Counted from the stretch's first letter, positions 1 to 8,508 are shown. The stretch is 24,598 nucleotides of DNA from Candidatus Zixiibacteriota bacterium (GCA_030591625.1 JAUVAR010000007.1:1-24598); one strand, 5' to 3'. Notes: generated by a model from the letters alone, not told the origin. Numbers and translations: made by a program.

Positions 1-2
1 AC

Positions 3-2138
3 AACTTGATTGAAAAGGCGAATGTCTGGATTGTTGAAACCGGACAGGTGGTCGAGACAGACAGGCGTGGTGAGTATATTTTTAAGCGACTCGATGATGG
101 TGTTTATCATGTTTATGCCACACATGTAAATTACGACAACTCAGATACGCTTAAAATTACAATGCCAACTTCAGGTCGGGTGGATTTCCGACTTATTTCA
201 GAACCGTGGGTGCTCAATGATGTCGTTGTGACCGGTACGCGATCACCTCATCTGTTGAAAAACGTTCCTGTTCAAACAGAAGTGATCACAAAACGTGATA
301 TGCAACGCACTGGTGCGAGCACGGTTGATGCAGCATTAGCCAACTCGATTGGTGTTGCAGTTAATGATGATCTTTCTGGTAAGGGTGCAACGATCAGGGG
401 TATCGAAGGTGACCGTGTGCTTGTGCTGGTTGATGGTGAACGTGCGGTTGGACGAGTGCGTGGGTCGATTGATCTTTCGCAGTATGCGTTGGCCGGTGTG
501 GAGAAGATTGAAATTGTCAAGGGGACAGGTTCGACGCTTTATGGTTCGGATGCGATGGGTGGAGTTATAAATATCATTACCAAGAAACCGAAGACCGAAA
601 CTATTTCAGGTGAACTGTATGCTGACTATGGTTCGTTTGGGACATCGAGTCCATCGGCTGAATTTCAATATGGTAATAAGAAAAGCGCGATCACACTTGG
701 AGCGAAAGTATTTCGCACTGATGGGTTTGATCTGGACAAAACAACGGCACATACAAACGGGCTGGAAAAGACGACTCGTTTGAATCTGAGCAGTAAGTAC
801 AAGCGGGAACTTTCTGAGAAATTTGATTTGACTGCATCAGTACGTTACATGATGGAAGAGCGCAAATGGATCGAAGAGGAATCAAGAGTACAAAACCAAC
901 TTGGGGACACACTCTTTAAGGCGTACAACGACGACGAAGATAACCGTCGTATTGAAGGTTCGGTCAAGATAGATTTCATGTCGGGTGATAAGTATTCGAT
1001 GTATATGCGTCAGCATTTAACATACTATTCGCACGACTGGAAGAAAATAGATGATGCAGGAGTCTGGGTTGATACTTCTGAAACAGAAGACTGGTTTGCT
1101 GAGACATCATACAATTCAAATTATGTAATAGGTGATGGTCACATAATGACTCTTGGTGGTTCATTCCATGTGCAGGACCTTACCTCGAGTGAACTCTCTG
1201 AGTCAGCAGAGAAAGAGATGACCTGGGCAACTTATCTGCAATATGAATATACGTTTAATGATAAATTGAATATCCTGCCCGGTGTGCGCTATGAACATCT
1301 GACAGATTTTGGCAGTCACGTTAATCCATCAATTAATATCATGTACAAGGTGAATGAGAATTTCAAGTTCCGTGGCTTTACCGGATTTGGATTCCGGGCA
1401 CCTTCGATGAAAGAAAAATATTTTGTTTTTGATCATAGTGGGGCCGGGTATATCGTTGTTGGTTCGGAAGCTCCCCTTCCCGATCAGACACCAACTAATG
1501 TTGCCGCAAGCTTAGTGCCTGTCGAAGTCGAACAGTCGATTACCAGTTCTATTTCAGCCGAGTTTTCATACGGAACAATGGGCCTCCATCGCATAACATA
1601 TTTCTATAATCATTTGCAGAACCTTATTGATTTCAAACTGCTTGGATTTACACCGACCTACTGGCGCGGAATGTATGTATATCAAAATGTTGGAACAGCG
1701 ATTACTCAAGGGATAGAGTGGGAGTCGAGAGTTAGGTTGTCATCAAGTGTAGATTTTTCATTCTCGTACAATTATCTCTATACGAGAAATCTTGATGAAC
1801 AGCATGAGTTAATTAATCGACCAAATCACACATTGAAATTCTTCCTGACCGGCATACTTGAAGGGCCAAATATTGGTGGTACATTCTGGGGAAGCTATCA
1901 ATCAAAAAAACTATGGGTGCCACGTTCCAACACAGGCGGTAACGAAGGTGAAGCAGCAGAATATGCAACACCGAGGGGGGTTCTAAATATGAATTTGTTT
2001 AAACGGTTTGACAACGGTGTTGAACTTTTCCTGCGTGTTGAAAATATGCTTGATAGAGTTGATATAAGATATGGTTACTGGCCGGAGAGGTCACTCTTTG
2101 TCGGCTTTAAATTTCACAAAGAAACTAATAATCAATAA
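3..2138 (+). CDS. TonB-dependent outer-membrane receptor, 5' end cut off by window; probable heme/iron uptake
   Basis: This is a TonB-dependent outer-membrane receptor whose start lies outside the window: the frame is open from the first bases and no signal peptide is present. About 65 residues of a carboxypeptidase-regulatory-like beta domain (ETDRRGEYIF) come first. Next are a TonB-box-like LNDVVVTG and a plug domain around residues 75-195 with TIRGIEGDRVLVLVDGE and TLYGSDAMGGVINI. The rest is a beta-barrel. The barrel carries a FRAP box (GFGFRAPSMKE), a motif described in heme receptors but also seen in other TonB-dependent receptors. The next gene, 21 bases downstream, is a HmuY-like lipoprotein, so by analogy with HmuR/HmuY the likely substrate is heme. 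The substrate is inferred. Family assignment is certain; siderophore or cobalamin transport remains possible. Confidence 0.93.
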   Translation, partial: NLIEKANVWIVETGQVVETDRRGEYIFKRLDDGVYHVYATHVNYDNSDTLKITMPTSGRVDFRLISEPWVLNDVVVTGTRSPHLLKNVPVQTEVITKRDMQRTGASTVDAALANSIGVAVNDDLSGKGATIRGIEGDRVLVLVDGERAVGRVRGSIDLSQYALAGVEKIEIVKGTGSTLYGSDAMGGVINIITKKPKTETISGELYADYGSFGTSSPSAEFQYGNKKSAITLGAKVFRTDGFDLDKTTAHTNGLEKTTRLNLSSKYKRELSEKFDLTASVRYMMEERKWIEEESRVQNQLGDTLFKAYNDDEDNRRIEGSVKIDFMSGDKYSMYMRQHLTYYSHDWKKIDDAGVWVDTSETEDWFAETSYNSNYVIGDGHIMTLGGSFHVQDLTSSELSESAEKEMTWATYLQYEYTFNDKLNILPGVRYEHLTDFGSHVNPSINIMYKVNENFKFRGFTGFGFRAPSMKEKYFVFDHSGAGYIVVGSEAPLPDQTPTNVAASLVPVEVEQSITSSISAEFSYGTMGLHRITYFYNHLQNLIDFKLLGFTPTYWRGMYVYQNVGTAITQGIEWESRVRLSSSVDFSFSYNYLYTRNLDEQHELINRPNHTLKFFLTGILEGPNIGGTFWGSYQSKKLWVPRSNTGGNEGEAAEYATPRGVLNMNLFKRFDNGVELFLRVENMLDRVDIRYGYWPERSLFVGFKFHKETNNQ

Positions 2139-2159
2139 CATTATGTTAATGGAGAATTA

Positions 2160-3206
2160 ATGATGAAACGAATTTTGCTAACCCTGACAGCGTCTGCTTT
2201 ATTGTTGATGGCGTTTGGATGTTCGGACGATGATGATGTAGTCGGACCAATAGTAATGCCGTGGGCCGATACGAGCATACAGAATGTTGCTGGTGTCTGG
2301 ACGACAGGAGTCGATGCAACCAGTGAAGACACAGCTACAGGTATCAGTTTTTCAGAGTTGACCGATACTTCAGGGCTTGTAGCAAGAGGTTGGGAAATGC
2401 AGTTTCAACGTATGGTTATTAACCTCAATAGCGATAGCGGTGTTGTCGGGGTTGACCTTGGAGCAGTCGTAGTATTTGATGATGTAACGATTTCGGATAC
2501 GGCGGGAGTAACGTGGGTAGAAGATCAATATACTTCGGTCTTTGCAAAAGACTGGTACGTTTACGATCCTTCTGATCATTCAATCACGCTAAATGGAAGA
2601 GTATATTCTGGTTACGATGCTGGTGGTGAGAACTCTTACAAGTTCCAGGTTGACTCGCTTGTTGGCGTAGCTGGCCCTGGAGATATGGGCATGGTTTGGA
2701 TTTCTTACGTTTATCAAGCGACAGCGAACTCAGACGATCTCTCTGGCACAATTGTAACAGCAAGCATTGATGTTGGCATGGGTACAGGCTATTTCGACTT
2801 TTCAACAGGCACACAGGTAACGCCGGCTGAACCATCTACTTCAACAGGATGGGACCTTGTGTTTAACGACTACACAATCTTCCAGAACTGTGAGCAGACA
2901 GGTGGAGGTAGCGGAACAGCTTTCCCGTCTTATACTCAAATGATTGATGGTACAGACTTGAGCGAACTGGCAACACATCCAGGTGGCGCTCAGTTTTTTG
3001 CTGATTATACCAGTTCTGTTTTTAACGGCTCTCTGGTTGGTGATGACGTGTGGTATGACTACAATGGTGTCACGCATACGCTGACGAGTAAGAGTCATGT
3101 CTATCTGGTCAAAATAGACGAAACGATTTACAAGCTTCGTATCGATGGATACTACGATGAAAACCTGGTTGCAGCCAAGTACACTCTCGTTTGGAAAGCT
3201 CTCTAA
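2160..3206 (+). CDS. HmuY-like surface lipoprotein with two tandem HmuY-like halves
   Basis: A 348-residue lipoprotein. The N-terminus has a short basic region, a hydrophobic stretch and Cys21 in a lipobox-like MAFGC, followed by an acidic SDDDD stretch. Two similar halves are visible. Half one has GWEMQF (77-82), NLNSDSG, DWYVYDP (131-137) and YKFQVDSLVG (160-169). Half two has GWDLVF (230-235), GGGSGTAF, VWYDYN and YKLRIDGYYD (324-333) and ends in YTLVWKAL. This order (GWDLxF, a glycine-rich turn, WYxYxP, YKxxxxxYY, a final aromatic strand) is the one I associate with HmuY proteins. HmuY captures heme and hands it to a TonB-dependent receptor. The upstream receptor gene fits, with an SD-like ggag at 2151-2154; ATG at 2160 or 2163 could be used. 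Heme binding is inferred, since HmuY heme ligands vary between species. Confidence 0.8.
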   Translation: MMKRILLTLTASALLLMAFGCSDDDDVVGPIVMPWADTSIQNVAGVWTTGVDATSEDTATGISFSELTDTSGLVARGWEMQFQRMVINLNSDSGVVGVDLGAVVVFDDVTISDTAGVTWVEDQYTSVFAKDWYVYDPSDHSITLNGRVYSGYDAGGENSYKFQVDSLVGVAGPGDMGMVWISYVYQATANSDDLSGTIVTASIDVGMGTGYFDFSTGTQVTPAEPSTSTGWDLVFNDYTIFQNCEQTGGGSGTAFPSYTQMIDGTDLSELATHPGGAQFFADYTSSVFNGSLVGDDVWYDYNGVTHTLTSKSHVYLVKIDETIYKLRIDGYYDENLVAAKYTLVWKAL

Positions 3207-3232
3207 TAGAGTCAGTTAATTGAGTTATTTTG

Positions 3233-3265
3233 AGGCCCTTGTCGTTATGACAGGGGCCTTTTTTT
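3233..3265 (+). terminator. Rho-independent terminator after the receptor/HmuY operon
   Basis: An 11-bp stem (AGGCCCTTGTC with GACAGGGGCCT, one G-T pair) closes a 5-base loop and is followed by seven T. It sits 26 bases after the HmuY-like stop codon and separates this operon from the next gene. Confidence 0.93.
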
Positions 3266-3360
3266 GTGCTCTGTAATGCAACTTAGATTTTTCTATTGCG
3301 TAAATTAAGAACAGGACAAATCTTGATTGCTGATCAATTAAACAAATATGAAAGTTCGTT

Positions 3361-4722
3361 ATGAAAATTCTCTCTATTATTCTGCTTAGTTTGTGTGCGC
3401 TATCTCTTTCTGCTCAAACATTAGATGAACTCAACAGTTCATGGAGCTCTGCTTATGATGCAAAAAACTGGAACGAGGCGGAAAGGCTTGGGTTGGAGAT
3501 TGTCAAAGCAGCTTCCGATAACAGTGGTTACATGTTCAACCTGATTTGTGTGCAGTCGCTCGGTGGAAAGATTGATGCGGCGTTGGATAATGTTCAGAAG
3601 ATGATTGATAATGGCACAGTTGATTTCGGACAGTTCGAGAAAGACTCCGATCTTGAGAATATGCGCGATACTGAACGATACAAGAAAATCATTGCAGCGT
3701 TAAAAGAGAGATTAAATAAATACAAACTGACATCGGGTGGGCAAGAGCTAAATATAGAAGTTCCCCGATTGATGGAATGCTACGCTGTTATGCTTTATCT
3801 GGGCAACCCTGATCATCCGGTTCTTACTAAACAGAAAGAGCATTCATACTTGAAAAAGATAGATGCTTACTTTGTACTATATAAAGAACATAGATTGGTG
3901 AAGCAGATAGCGGAAATGTACCCGGGTAAACCATGGCAGAGTAATTTGAGGGCGCATCATAATTTGAGAACGCTTTATCATTACGATAAGTATGATACAT
4001 CGCAAATTGTAAAATATCCGATTGAGATTAAAAATGAACTTGCTGGTATTGTTAGAGAGTTTGCCATGGACACAGACTTTGAAACATTCTATACCCAGAA
4101 CAAGAGCTTCTACAATGCAATGAAGAAAATCGTTAGCTCAAATTATTCCTTTGGTTCGAATGTGATAGAATTTTTTAATGAGAATTTCAAGGAACGATTC
4201 AGCCGATTCAATTTCTACTTCACCCCTCTTTGAGGTGGATGGCAACATGGGCCATCGATTGAATTAGATGGGTACCGAGAATGTTTTTACTTTGGTGGTT
4301 GTCTCTATTCTGCCTCGCGTGAATTCTTTTATCCTGACCAGACGATGCAGTTTTTGGCTTTAACAGAATTTGATCATGCGAGCATTAATCCGCTCACCGA
4401 TAAGTTTTGGTCTGACTTCGAACCACTCAAAGATAAACTACCTCTTTTAAACAGTGATGAGAAAAGCAACTATGGGACTCTAAAGGCAACCCTAAATGAG
4501 TATCTGACCTGGGCGTTTGCGCTTCAGTTTTTCTATGAGCATTCTCCAGATCAATATCCAGCCTTGAAGAATCAGGTCTTTAGAATTATGAGTGGTCGCA
4601 GTTTCACAAGATTTGAAGAGTTTATGCTTTTCTATGAAGAGTATATGAACAACCAAGACAAATACCCTATTCTTGAGGATTACTACCCCACTGTTGTTAA
4701 GTGGATTGGTGAATTGGAGTAA
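3361..4722 (+). pseudogene. DUF4932-like secreted protein, interrupted by one in-frame TGA
   Basis: The reading frame starts at ATG 3361 with a signal peptide (about residues 1-19, ending SLSAQ). A TPR-like helical segment of about 100 residues follows. The frame then meets TGA at 4231-4233 after FNFYFTPL. The same frame continues with no other stop to TAA at 4720, adding GGWQHGPSIELDGYRECFYF and a C-terminal half, about 453 codons in total. The second half contains TEFDHASINPLTDKF, which resembles the HEFxHxxxNPL metallopeptidase-like motif I associate with DUF4932 proteins, but with Thr in place of the first His. Family assignment is from memory of motif layout and is moderately secure. The TGA may be a nonsense mutation, a sequencing or assembly error, or recoding; the intact downstream frame means any loss was recent. 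As sequenced, translation gives a 290-residue truncated product. An internal ATG at 4345 has no clear ribosome binding site. Confidence 0.72.
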
Positions 4723-4865
4723 TTACAACGCAATTAAGTGGGTTTTAAAGCATTCCTTATGTAGAGGATAAAAACTGAGTTTAGGCTATTATTTGCACTA
4801 AATTGGCCGAAATCGGAAAAAGTTTGCCCTGATTGGGTCTTATTCGGCCTTAAAACAGCAATTTA

Positions 4866-4884
4866 CTGTTCAAAAATTGAACAG
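4866..4884. promoter_or_regulatory. Perfect 19-base palindrome, possible enhancer/operator site
   Basis: CTGTTCAAAAATTGAACAG is an exact inverted repeat with 8-bp arms and a 3-base centre. It lies about 100 bases upstream of the -24/-12 promoter match at 4981, a usual distance for binding sites of sigma54 enhancer-binding proteins. It could equally be a small RNA hairpin or the operator of a repressor. The function is inferred from position only. Confidence 0.45.
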
Positions 4885-4980
4885 GCTTGCAATTTATGTT
4901 GTTATTATGTCAGATAAATGGCCGGCGAAAACGGGAAGTCGTTGCAGTGCACAGAGATAAGGCAATTTGGAAAGTTGGTC

Positions 4981-4996
4981 TGGCACCTCAATTGCT
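4981..4996 (+). promoter_or_regulatory. Sigma54 (RpoN) -24/-12 type promoter match
   Basis: TGGCAC-CTCAA-TTGCT matches the TGGCAC-N5-TTGCW consensus at every defined position, with the standard 12-base step from the GG to the GC element. The predicted start is near 5006-5008, which would give an RNA of about 70 bases ending at the terminator at 5075. The same bases also form one side of a hairpin (4958-4999), so the match could be coincidental. Confidence 0.55.
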
Positions 4997-5006
4997 TTAA
5001 TATGTA

Positions 5007-5075
5007 GTGCATATTAAACCGGCTTCGCCGGTTATGTTAGACCTACCCCCGGCTTCAACCACCGGGGGTTTTTTT
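5007..5075 (+). ncRNA. Candidate small RNA of about 70 bases with two hairpins
   Basis: If transcription starts about 12 bases after the -12 element, the RNA has two parts. Hairpin one is at 5017-5033 (AACCGGC/GCCGGTT, 3-base loop). After a single-stranded linker comes hairpin two, at 5045-5069, which is the terminator with its U tail. This is the layout of a trans-acting small RNA. Alternatively it is the attenuated leader of the operon at 5149. Neither the start site nor expression can be seen from sequence. I found no match to 6S, SRP or tmRNA signatures. Confidence 0.35.
5045..5075 (+). terminator. Strong rho-independent terminator
   Basis: ACCCCCGG pairs perfectly with CCGGGGGT around a 9-base loop, followed by seven T (5069-5075). 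It lies 73 bases before the next coding region and over 300 bases after the previous one, so it most likely ends a separate non-coding transcript. Confidence 0.92.
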
Positions 5076-5148
5076 ATTTGAGCTATGTCTGATTCAGTCC
5101 ATGAAATTGGTTGACCATCAACCGGAAGGGCCTTAGTTTCCACCGATT

Positions 5149-7149
5149 ATGATAGGAAACCTAAGAAAACTCGGCGTGCTGGTCGGTCTGTTATTAATTA
5201 CGGCGGTCAGCTACTATTTGTATGAGACTCTGCGTGAACGGACTTTGACCGAACATCTTGCCGCGATCATACATATCGAAGACCAACGTCTTCCAAGCGA
5301 AAACCTGAATAAGTATCTAAACTCAGATGTAACTGAAATTCGTGCTCGAGCAACTCTTGCTATGGGACGAATAGGAGATGCCGGGAGTGGAGCTCGACTA
5401 ATTGATCTTTTGGGAGACCCCTCGATTGATGTTGCATCGACTGCTGCCTTCGCAGTTGGCCTGACCGGCGAAAAACGATTGGCAATGGTGCTATTGGATG
5501 GTGCCTTTGATATGCCTTCATCAATTGCCGCTCAGGCAGTTCTTTCGGCAGGTCGTCTGGCTGATTCAACTTTGCCTGAAGTTGGTGAAGAGCTTGTCTC
5601 GTTTTTGAATCATCCGTCACCCGACGTTCGTGAGTCGGTTTGTTATGCACTATTGTATGCTAATGCGAGAGAAAAAGCGGAAGATGTTATTCGTCTGATG
5701 GAGACCGAGCAGGATCATGCCGTTCAACAGGCGGGATTATATATGCTCGGCCGGTTTGGTGTTGATAGTGCGTTCGATGTGTTTGTTAATTTCTTATCGG
5801 ATGCTGATCCGTTCATGCGTTCAACAGCACTTTCGGGGCTGGGACGTTCATCTCATAAAGATGCAGAACATTATCTGGCGATAGCCTTAAACGATAATAA
5901 TAATCGAGTTGTGGCAGAGGCGGTGAATAGTCTTGTACGGTTTGCATCGCCACAATCGGACAGCAAGATAGCAGATCGGTTGGAACGAGAACGGGACGAA
6001 AAACTTACTGTCCTGATGATTGATGCCCTGCGCCAGATAGAATCCGGGGCTGGAATAGATATTGTTATGAATCGTTTGGAGTACGACACAACGGATAACA
6101 TTACTGCCGCTGCCTTGAAGTATTTGGCAATTGTCCAGAAAGATCGGGCTGTTAATTATATTGATTCTATTTTAAATAGTGGTCCATCACCTCGTGTACG
6201 AGCGGCTGGATGTGAAGCTTATGGATTAGTTGATCATGACGGCGTTGTATCCAGGCTGGCAGTTCACTTTGGTGACGAAGACCCGATGGTCAGAGCGGCT
6301 GCATTTAACGAACTGGTGCAAATTGATTCGTCAAACATTGACTACTATTTGAATCAAGCTATTGTTGACCCCGACTGGATGCTTCAGGTTTTGGCGATAG
6401 ACAAAATCGGGACCGATCGTCGGAGAGAATTTGTTCCGACTCTCGCAACTCTGATGTCACAGGGAACAGTTGTTGATACCGATGTGCGTCGTTCGATAGT
6501 TGGTGTAGCCGGGGAGCTGATCAATGAAAATAAATTTGACACTTCCGCGATTGAACTTTTGGTGGCCGGAATTTTGGATACTGATTATATCGTGCGCAAG
6601 GAAGCGGCAACGATTTATCTGGAGGAACTGAGTGAAGATCGCCGCCGCCGGGTTGCACCTGCCTACTCGCGAATAAAAGAAAATGAGATTGAAAGAGCAC
6701 TTCGACAATATAGCATAAACCCGACGGCTGTTATCACGACTGAGAAGGGGACGTTTGAGTTTGAACTGTTTTTTGATACGGCACCATTGACAGTAATAAA
6801 TTTTATTGATCTGGCCGAATCAGGTTTCTATGACGGCCTTAATTTTCATAGAGTGATCGCTAACTTTGTGGCTCAAGGCGGATGTCCTCGTGGGGACGGC
6901 TGGGGTAGTCCGGGCTATTCGATCAGGTGTGAGTATTCTGATGAAACATATAATCGTGGAACGGTGGGTATTGCTCATGCCGGAAAAGATACTGGCGGAA
7001 GTCAATTCTTTTTCTGTTATTCACCTCAACCACGCCTCGACGCACGCTATACAATATTTGGACAAATTGTTGAGGGAATGGAAATTGTTGACCAACTCGT
7101 GATCGGTGATGTCATCGAACGAATCGAAATACAGGAGAGTAAGATATGA
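5149..7149 (+). CDS. Membrane-anchored HEAT-repeat protein with C-terminal cyclophilin peptidyl-prolyl isomerase domain
   Basis: A 666-residue fusion. An N-terminal signal anchor (about residues 7-24, GVLVGLLLITAVSYYLY) would hold it in the inner membrane facing the periplasm. Residues about 45-510 are consecutive HEAT/PBS-lyase-type helical repeats (for example IRARATLAMGRIGD, VRESVCYALLYAN, VRAAAFNELVQID), a protein-binding scaffold. The last 145 residues are a cyclophilin domain with FHRVIANFVAQGG (catalytic Arg, Phe and Gln positions present), GSQFFF and FGQIVEGMEIVDQL. It should isomerise Xaa-Pro bonds, probably in proteins bound by the scaffold. The ATG at 5149 has no strong ribosome binding site; an in-frame stop at 5134 limits the start upstream. 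The next gene overlaps its stop (ATGA), so translation is probably coupled. Confidence 0.9.
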   Translation: MIGNLRKLGVLVGLLLITAVSYYLYETLRERTLTEHLAAIIHIEDQRLPSENLNKYLNSDVTEIRARATLAMGRIGDAGSGARLIDLLGDPSIDVASTAAFAVGLTGEKRLAMVLLDGAFDMPSSIAAQAVLSAGRLADSTLPEVGEELVSFLNHPSPDVRESVCYALLYANAREKAEDVIRLMETEQDHAVQQAGLYMLGRFGVDSAFDVFVNFLSDADPFMRSTALSGLGRSSHKDAEHYLAIALNDNNNRVVAEAVNSLVRFASPQSDSKIADRLERERDEKLTVLMIDALRQIESGAGIDIVMNRLEYDTTDNITAAALKYLAIVQKDRAVNYIDSILNSGPSPRVRAAGCEAYGLVDHDGVVSRLAVHFGDEDPMVRAAAFNELVQIDSSNIDYYLNQAIVDPDWMLQVLAIDKIGTDRRREFVPTLATLMSQGTVVDTDVRRSIVGVAGELINENKFDTSAIELLVAGILDTDYIVRKEAATIYLEELSEDRRRRVAPAYSRIKENEIERALRQYSINPTAVITTEKGTFEFELFFDTAPLTVINFIDLAESGFYDGLNFHRVIANFVAQGGCPRGDGWGSPGYSIRCEYSDETYNRGTVGIAHAGKDTGGSQFFFCYSPQPRLDARYTIFGQIVEGMEIVDQLVIGDVIERIEIQESKI

Positions 7150-7958
7150 TCAGGAAAACTGTAATATTAGCCATTTTTATTCTGGTTGTTGGCAGCCTGC
7201 CGACAATTGCGCAGAATTTTGTTGAAGGTATAGATTCGGATGCTATCATCGAAAGGATTCTTTCCGCCGATGCACAGAGATCACAATTTCTAAAAGATGT
7301 TGTGTTTGAAGCTGAGTGGGTTGAAGGTGAAGATAAAGATGGTCGTTTCAAAGAGAAGGTTAGATTCGACAAAAAAGTATTTATCAAATATCTTAAGGAT
7401 ACAGCCCTTTTAGCGGAGGAGTATCTTGCGTACTATAAAGAGGGGGAACAGCAATCCGATAAGGACTTGAGAGGTGAAGCTAAAGACAGGCTAAAGAAGA
7501 AGAAAAAACGAAAAGCCCGCGATATTTCGTATCCAATGCTTGAGCCGTTTTATTCCGAGAAAAGATCGGAATATAAAATTGAATATCTTGGCGTTGCGAC
7601 CGATTCGATTGATTCGTATGTCTGCCATCATTTCAAAGTAAGTGCGCTTATAGAAGACGAGAATCATATCAATGGTGATTTCTATTTTGATGCAGAGACA
7701 TTCAACGCAGTGCGGATAGACTTTACTCCTGCCAAGCTGGTAAGAAAAACGATGTTCAAAATAAGCAAGTTAGACCTTACTGTGCATTTCGCGCCGGGTG
7801 TTGACGGTCTGTGGTTGCCAACGCAGTTTGATATCGACATGAAGGCGAAAGCTGCGTTCCTCTTTGGTGTAAAAGTTCGTGGAACCGAATACTATCGTAA
7901 TCCGGTTATAAATAGTGGTATTGATGATTCCATGTTTGAGGTAAGCGATGAAAACTAA
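7146..7958 (+). CDS. Exported LolA/outer-membrane-lipoprotein-sorting-like protein
   Basis: A 270-residue protein with a clear signal peptide (about 1-22, ending PTIAQ). The body has YKIEYLGVATDSIDSYVCHHF, then DGDFYFDAE-like text (NGDFYFDAETFNAVRIDFTP), and DGLWLPTQFDIDMKA followed by FGVKVRGTEYY. This order of strands, in which a modified substrate is described and the residue pattern ends in a solvent-facing beta sheet, resembles LolA-fold lipoprotein-sorting proteins. A strongly basic run (KDRLKKKKKRKARD, about 113-126) is an unusual insert. The start overlaps the cyclophilin stop by four bases and its end overlaps the next gene by 11 bases, marking a tight operon. The exact ligand is unknown; family assignment is by pattern and only moderately sure. 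Confidence 0.62.
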   Translation: MIRKTVILAIFILVVGSLPTIAQNFVEGIDSDAIIERILSADAQRSQFLKDVVFEAEWVEGEDKDGRFKEKVRFDKKVFIKYLKDTALLAEEYLAYYKEGEQQSDKDLRGEAKDRLKKKKKRKARDISYPMLEPFYSEKRSEYKIEYLGVATDSIDSYVCHHFKVSALIEDENHINGDFYFDAETFNAVRIDFTPAKLVRKTMFKISKLDLTVHFAPGVDGLWLPTQFDIDMKAKAAFLFGVKVRGTEYYRNPVINSGIDDSMFEVSDEN

Positions 7959-8448
7959 AGATCTTTACCGGACGCATATTGTGCAGGTAGAAATACCTGA
8001 AGGATTGAATATTATTTTTGGTCAGTCACATTTTGCCAAGACTGTTGAAGATCTCTATGAAGCGCTTGTGACATCATCACCTTCGATTGGATTTGGGATC
8101 GCTTTTTGCGAGGCATCGCAGTCGCGTTTGATCAGGTGTGACGGCAACGATACCGAGATGACAAGGCATGCATGCAAGGCTGCATTTGATGTTGGCTGTG
8201 GGCATTCCTTTTTTATATATCTCAAAAATGCGTTCCCGATCAATGTGCTTGATCGTGTAAAGAATGTGCAGGAGGTTTGTCATATCTACTGTGCGACAGG
8301 TAATGCTCTGCAGGTTATAGTGGCAGAAACCGATCAGGGGCGGGGTGTGCTTAGCGTTATCGATGGTGGCGCTCCGCTTGGAATAGAAACCGAAGAAGAC
8401 AAACAGATACGAGAAAAATTTATCCGAACTATCGGATATAAAAAATAG
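7948..8448 (+). CDS. Adenosine-specific kinase family protein (PF04008)
   Basis: A 166-residue cytoplasmic protein that matches the PF04008 family along its whole length. Visible motifs are GLNIIFGQSHFAKTVEDLYE (19-38), FGIAFCEAS (49-57), LIRCDGND (61-68), GCGHSFFIYLKNAFPINVL (83-101), CATGNALQVIVAETDQGRGV (115-134) and a C-terminal RTIGYKK. The family is known mainly from archaea and thermophilic bacteria. A structure from Pyrobaculum showed a modified histidine, and adenosine/AMP binding was reported; the true physiological reaction is not settled. The start overlaps the previous gene by 11 bases, so it is co-translated with envelope genes although it is itself soluble. No functional link to those neighbours is obvious. 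Confidence 0.9.
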   Translation: MKTKDLYRTHIVQVEIPEGLNIIFGQSHFAKTVEDLYEALVTSSPSIGFGIAFCEASQSRLIRCDGNDTEMTRHACKAAFDVGCGHSFFIYLKNAFPINVLDRVKNVQEVCHIYCATGNALQVIVAETDQGRGVLSVIDGGAPLGIETEEDKQIREKFIRTIGYKK

Positions 8449-8508
8449 AAACCTAATAATTGAACTGCGAAAAATTCCGAAACCGGAACCGCATGGAGAA
8501 ACGAACAG

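Larger units (their letters stand above)
4723..5148 (+). other. 426-base non-coding region rich in inverted repeats
   Basis: No convincing gene is present. Visible structure: GGCCGAA (4808-4814) paired with TTCGGCC near 4850; a 19-base palindrome at 4866-4884; a hairpin at 4958-4999 (about 10 bp including one wobble); a sigma54-type promoter match at 4981-4996; a hairpin at 5017-5033; an intrinsic terminator at 5045-5075; and GGTTGA/TCAACC with a CCA loop at 5109-5123, just ahead of the next gene. The density of structure and the terminator, which does not close any nearby coding region, suggest a non-coding transcript. Confidence 0.7.

Noticed and set aside
4238..4256. Hairpin just after the in-frame TGA as a selenocysteine insertion element
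   Set aside because: The stem begins 4 bases after the TGA and its loop about 10 bases after, closer than known bacterial SECIS elements, and the loop starts with AA rather than carrying an early G. No selenoprotein family fits.
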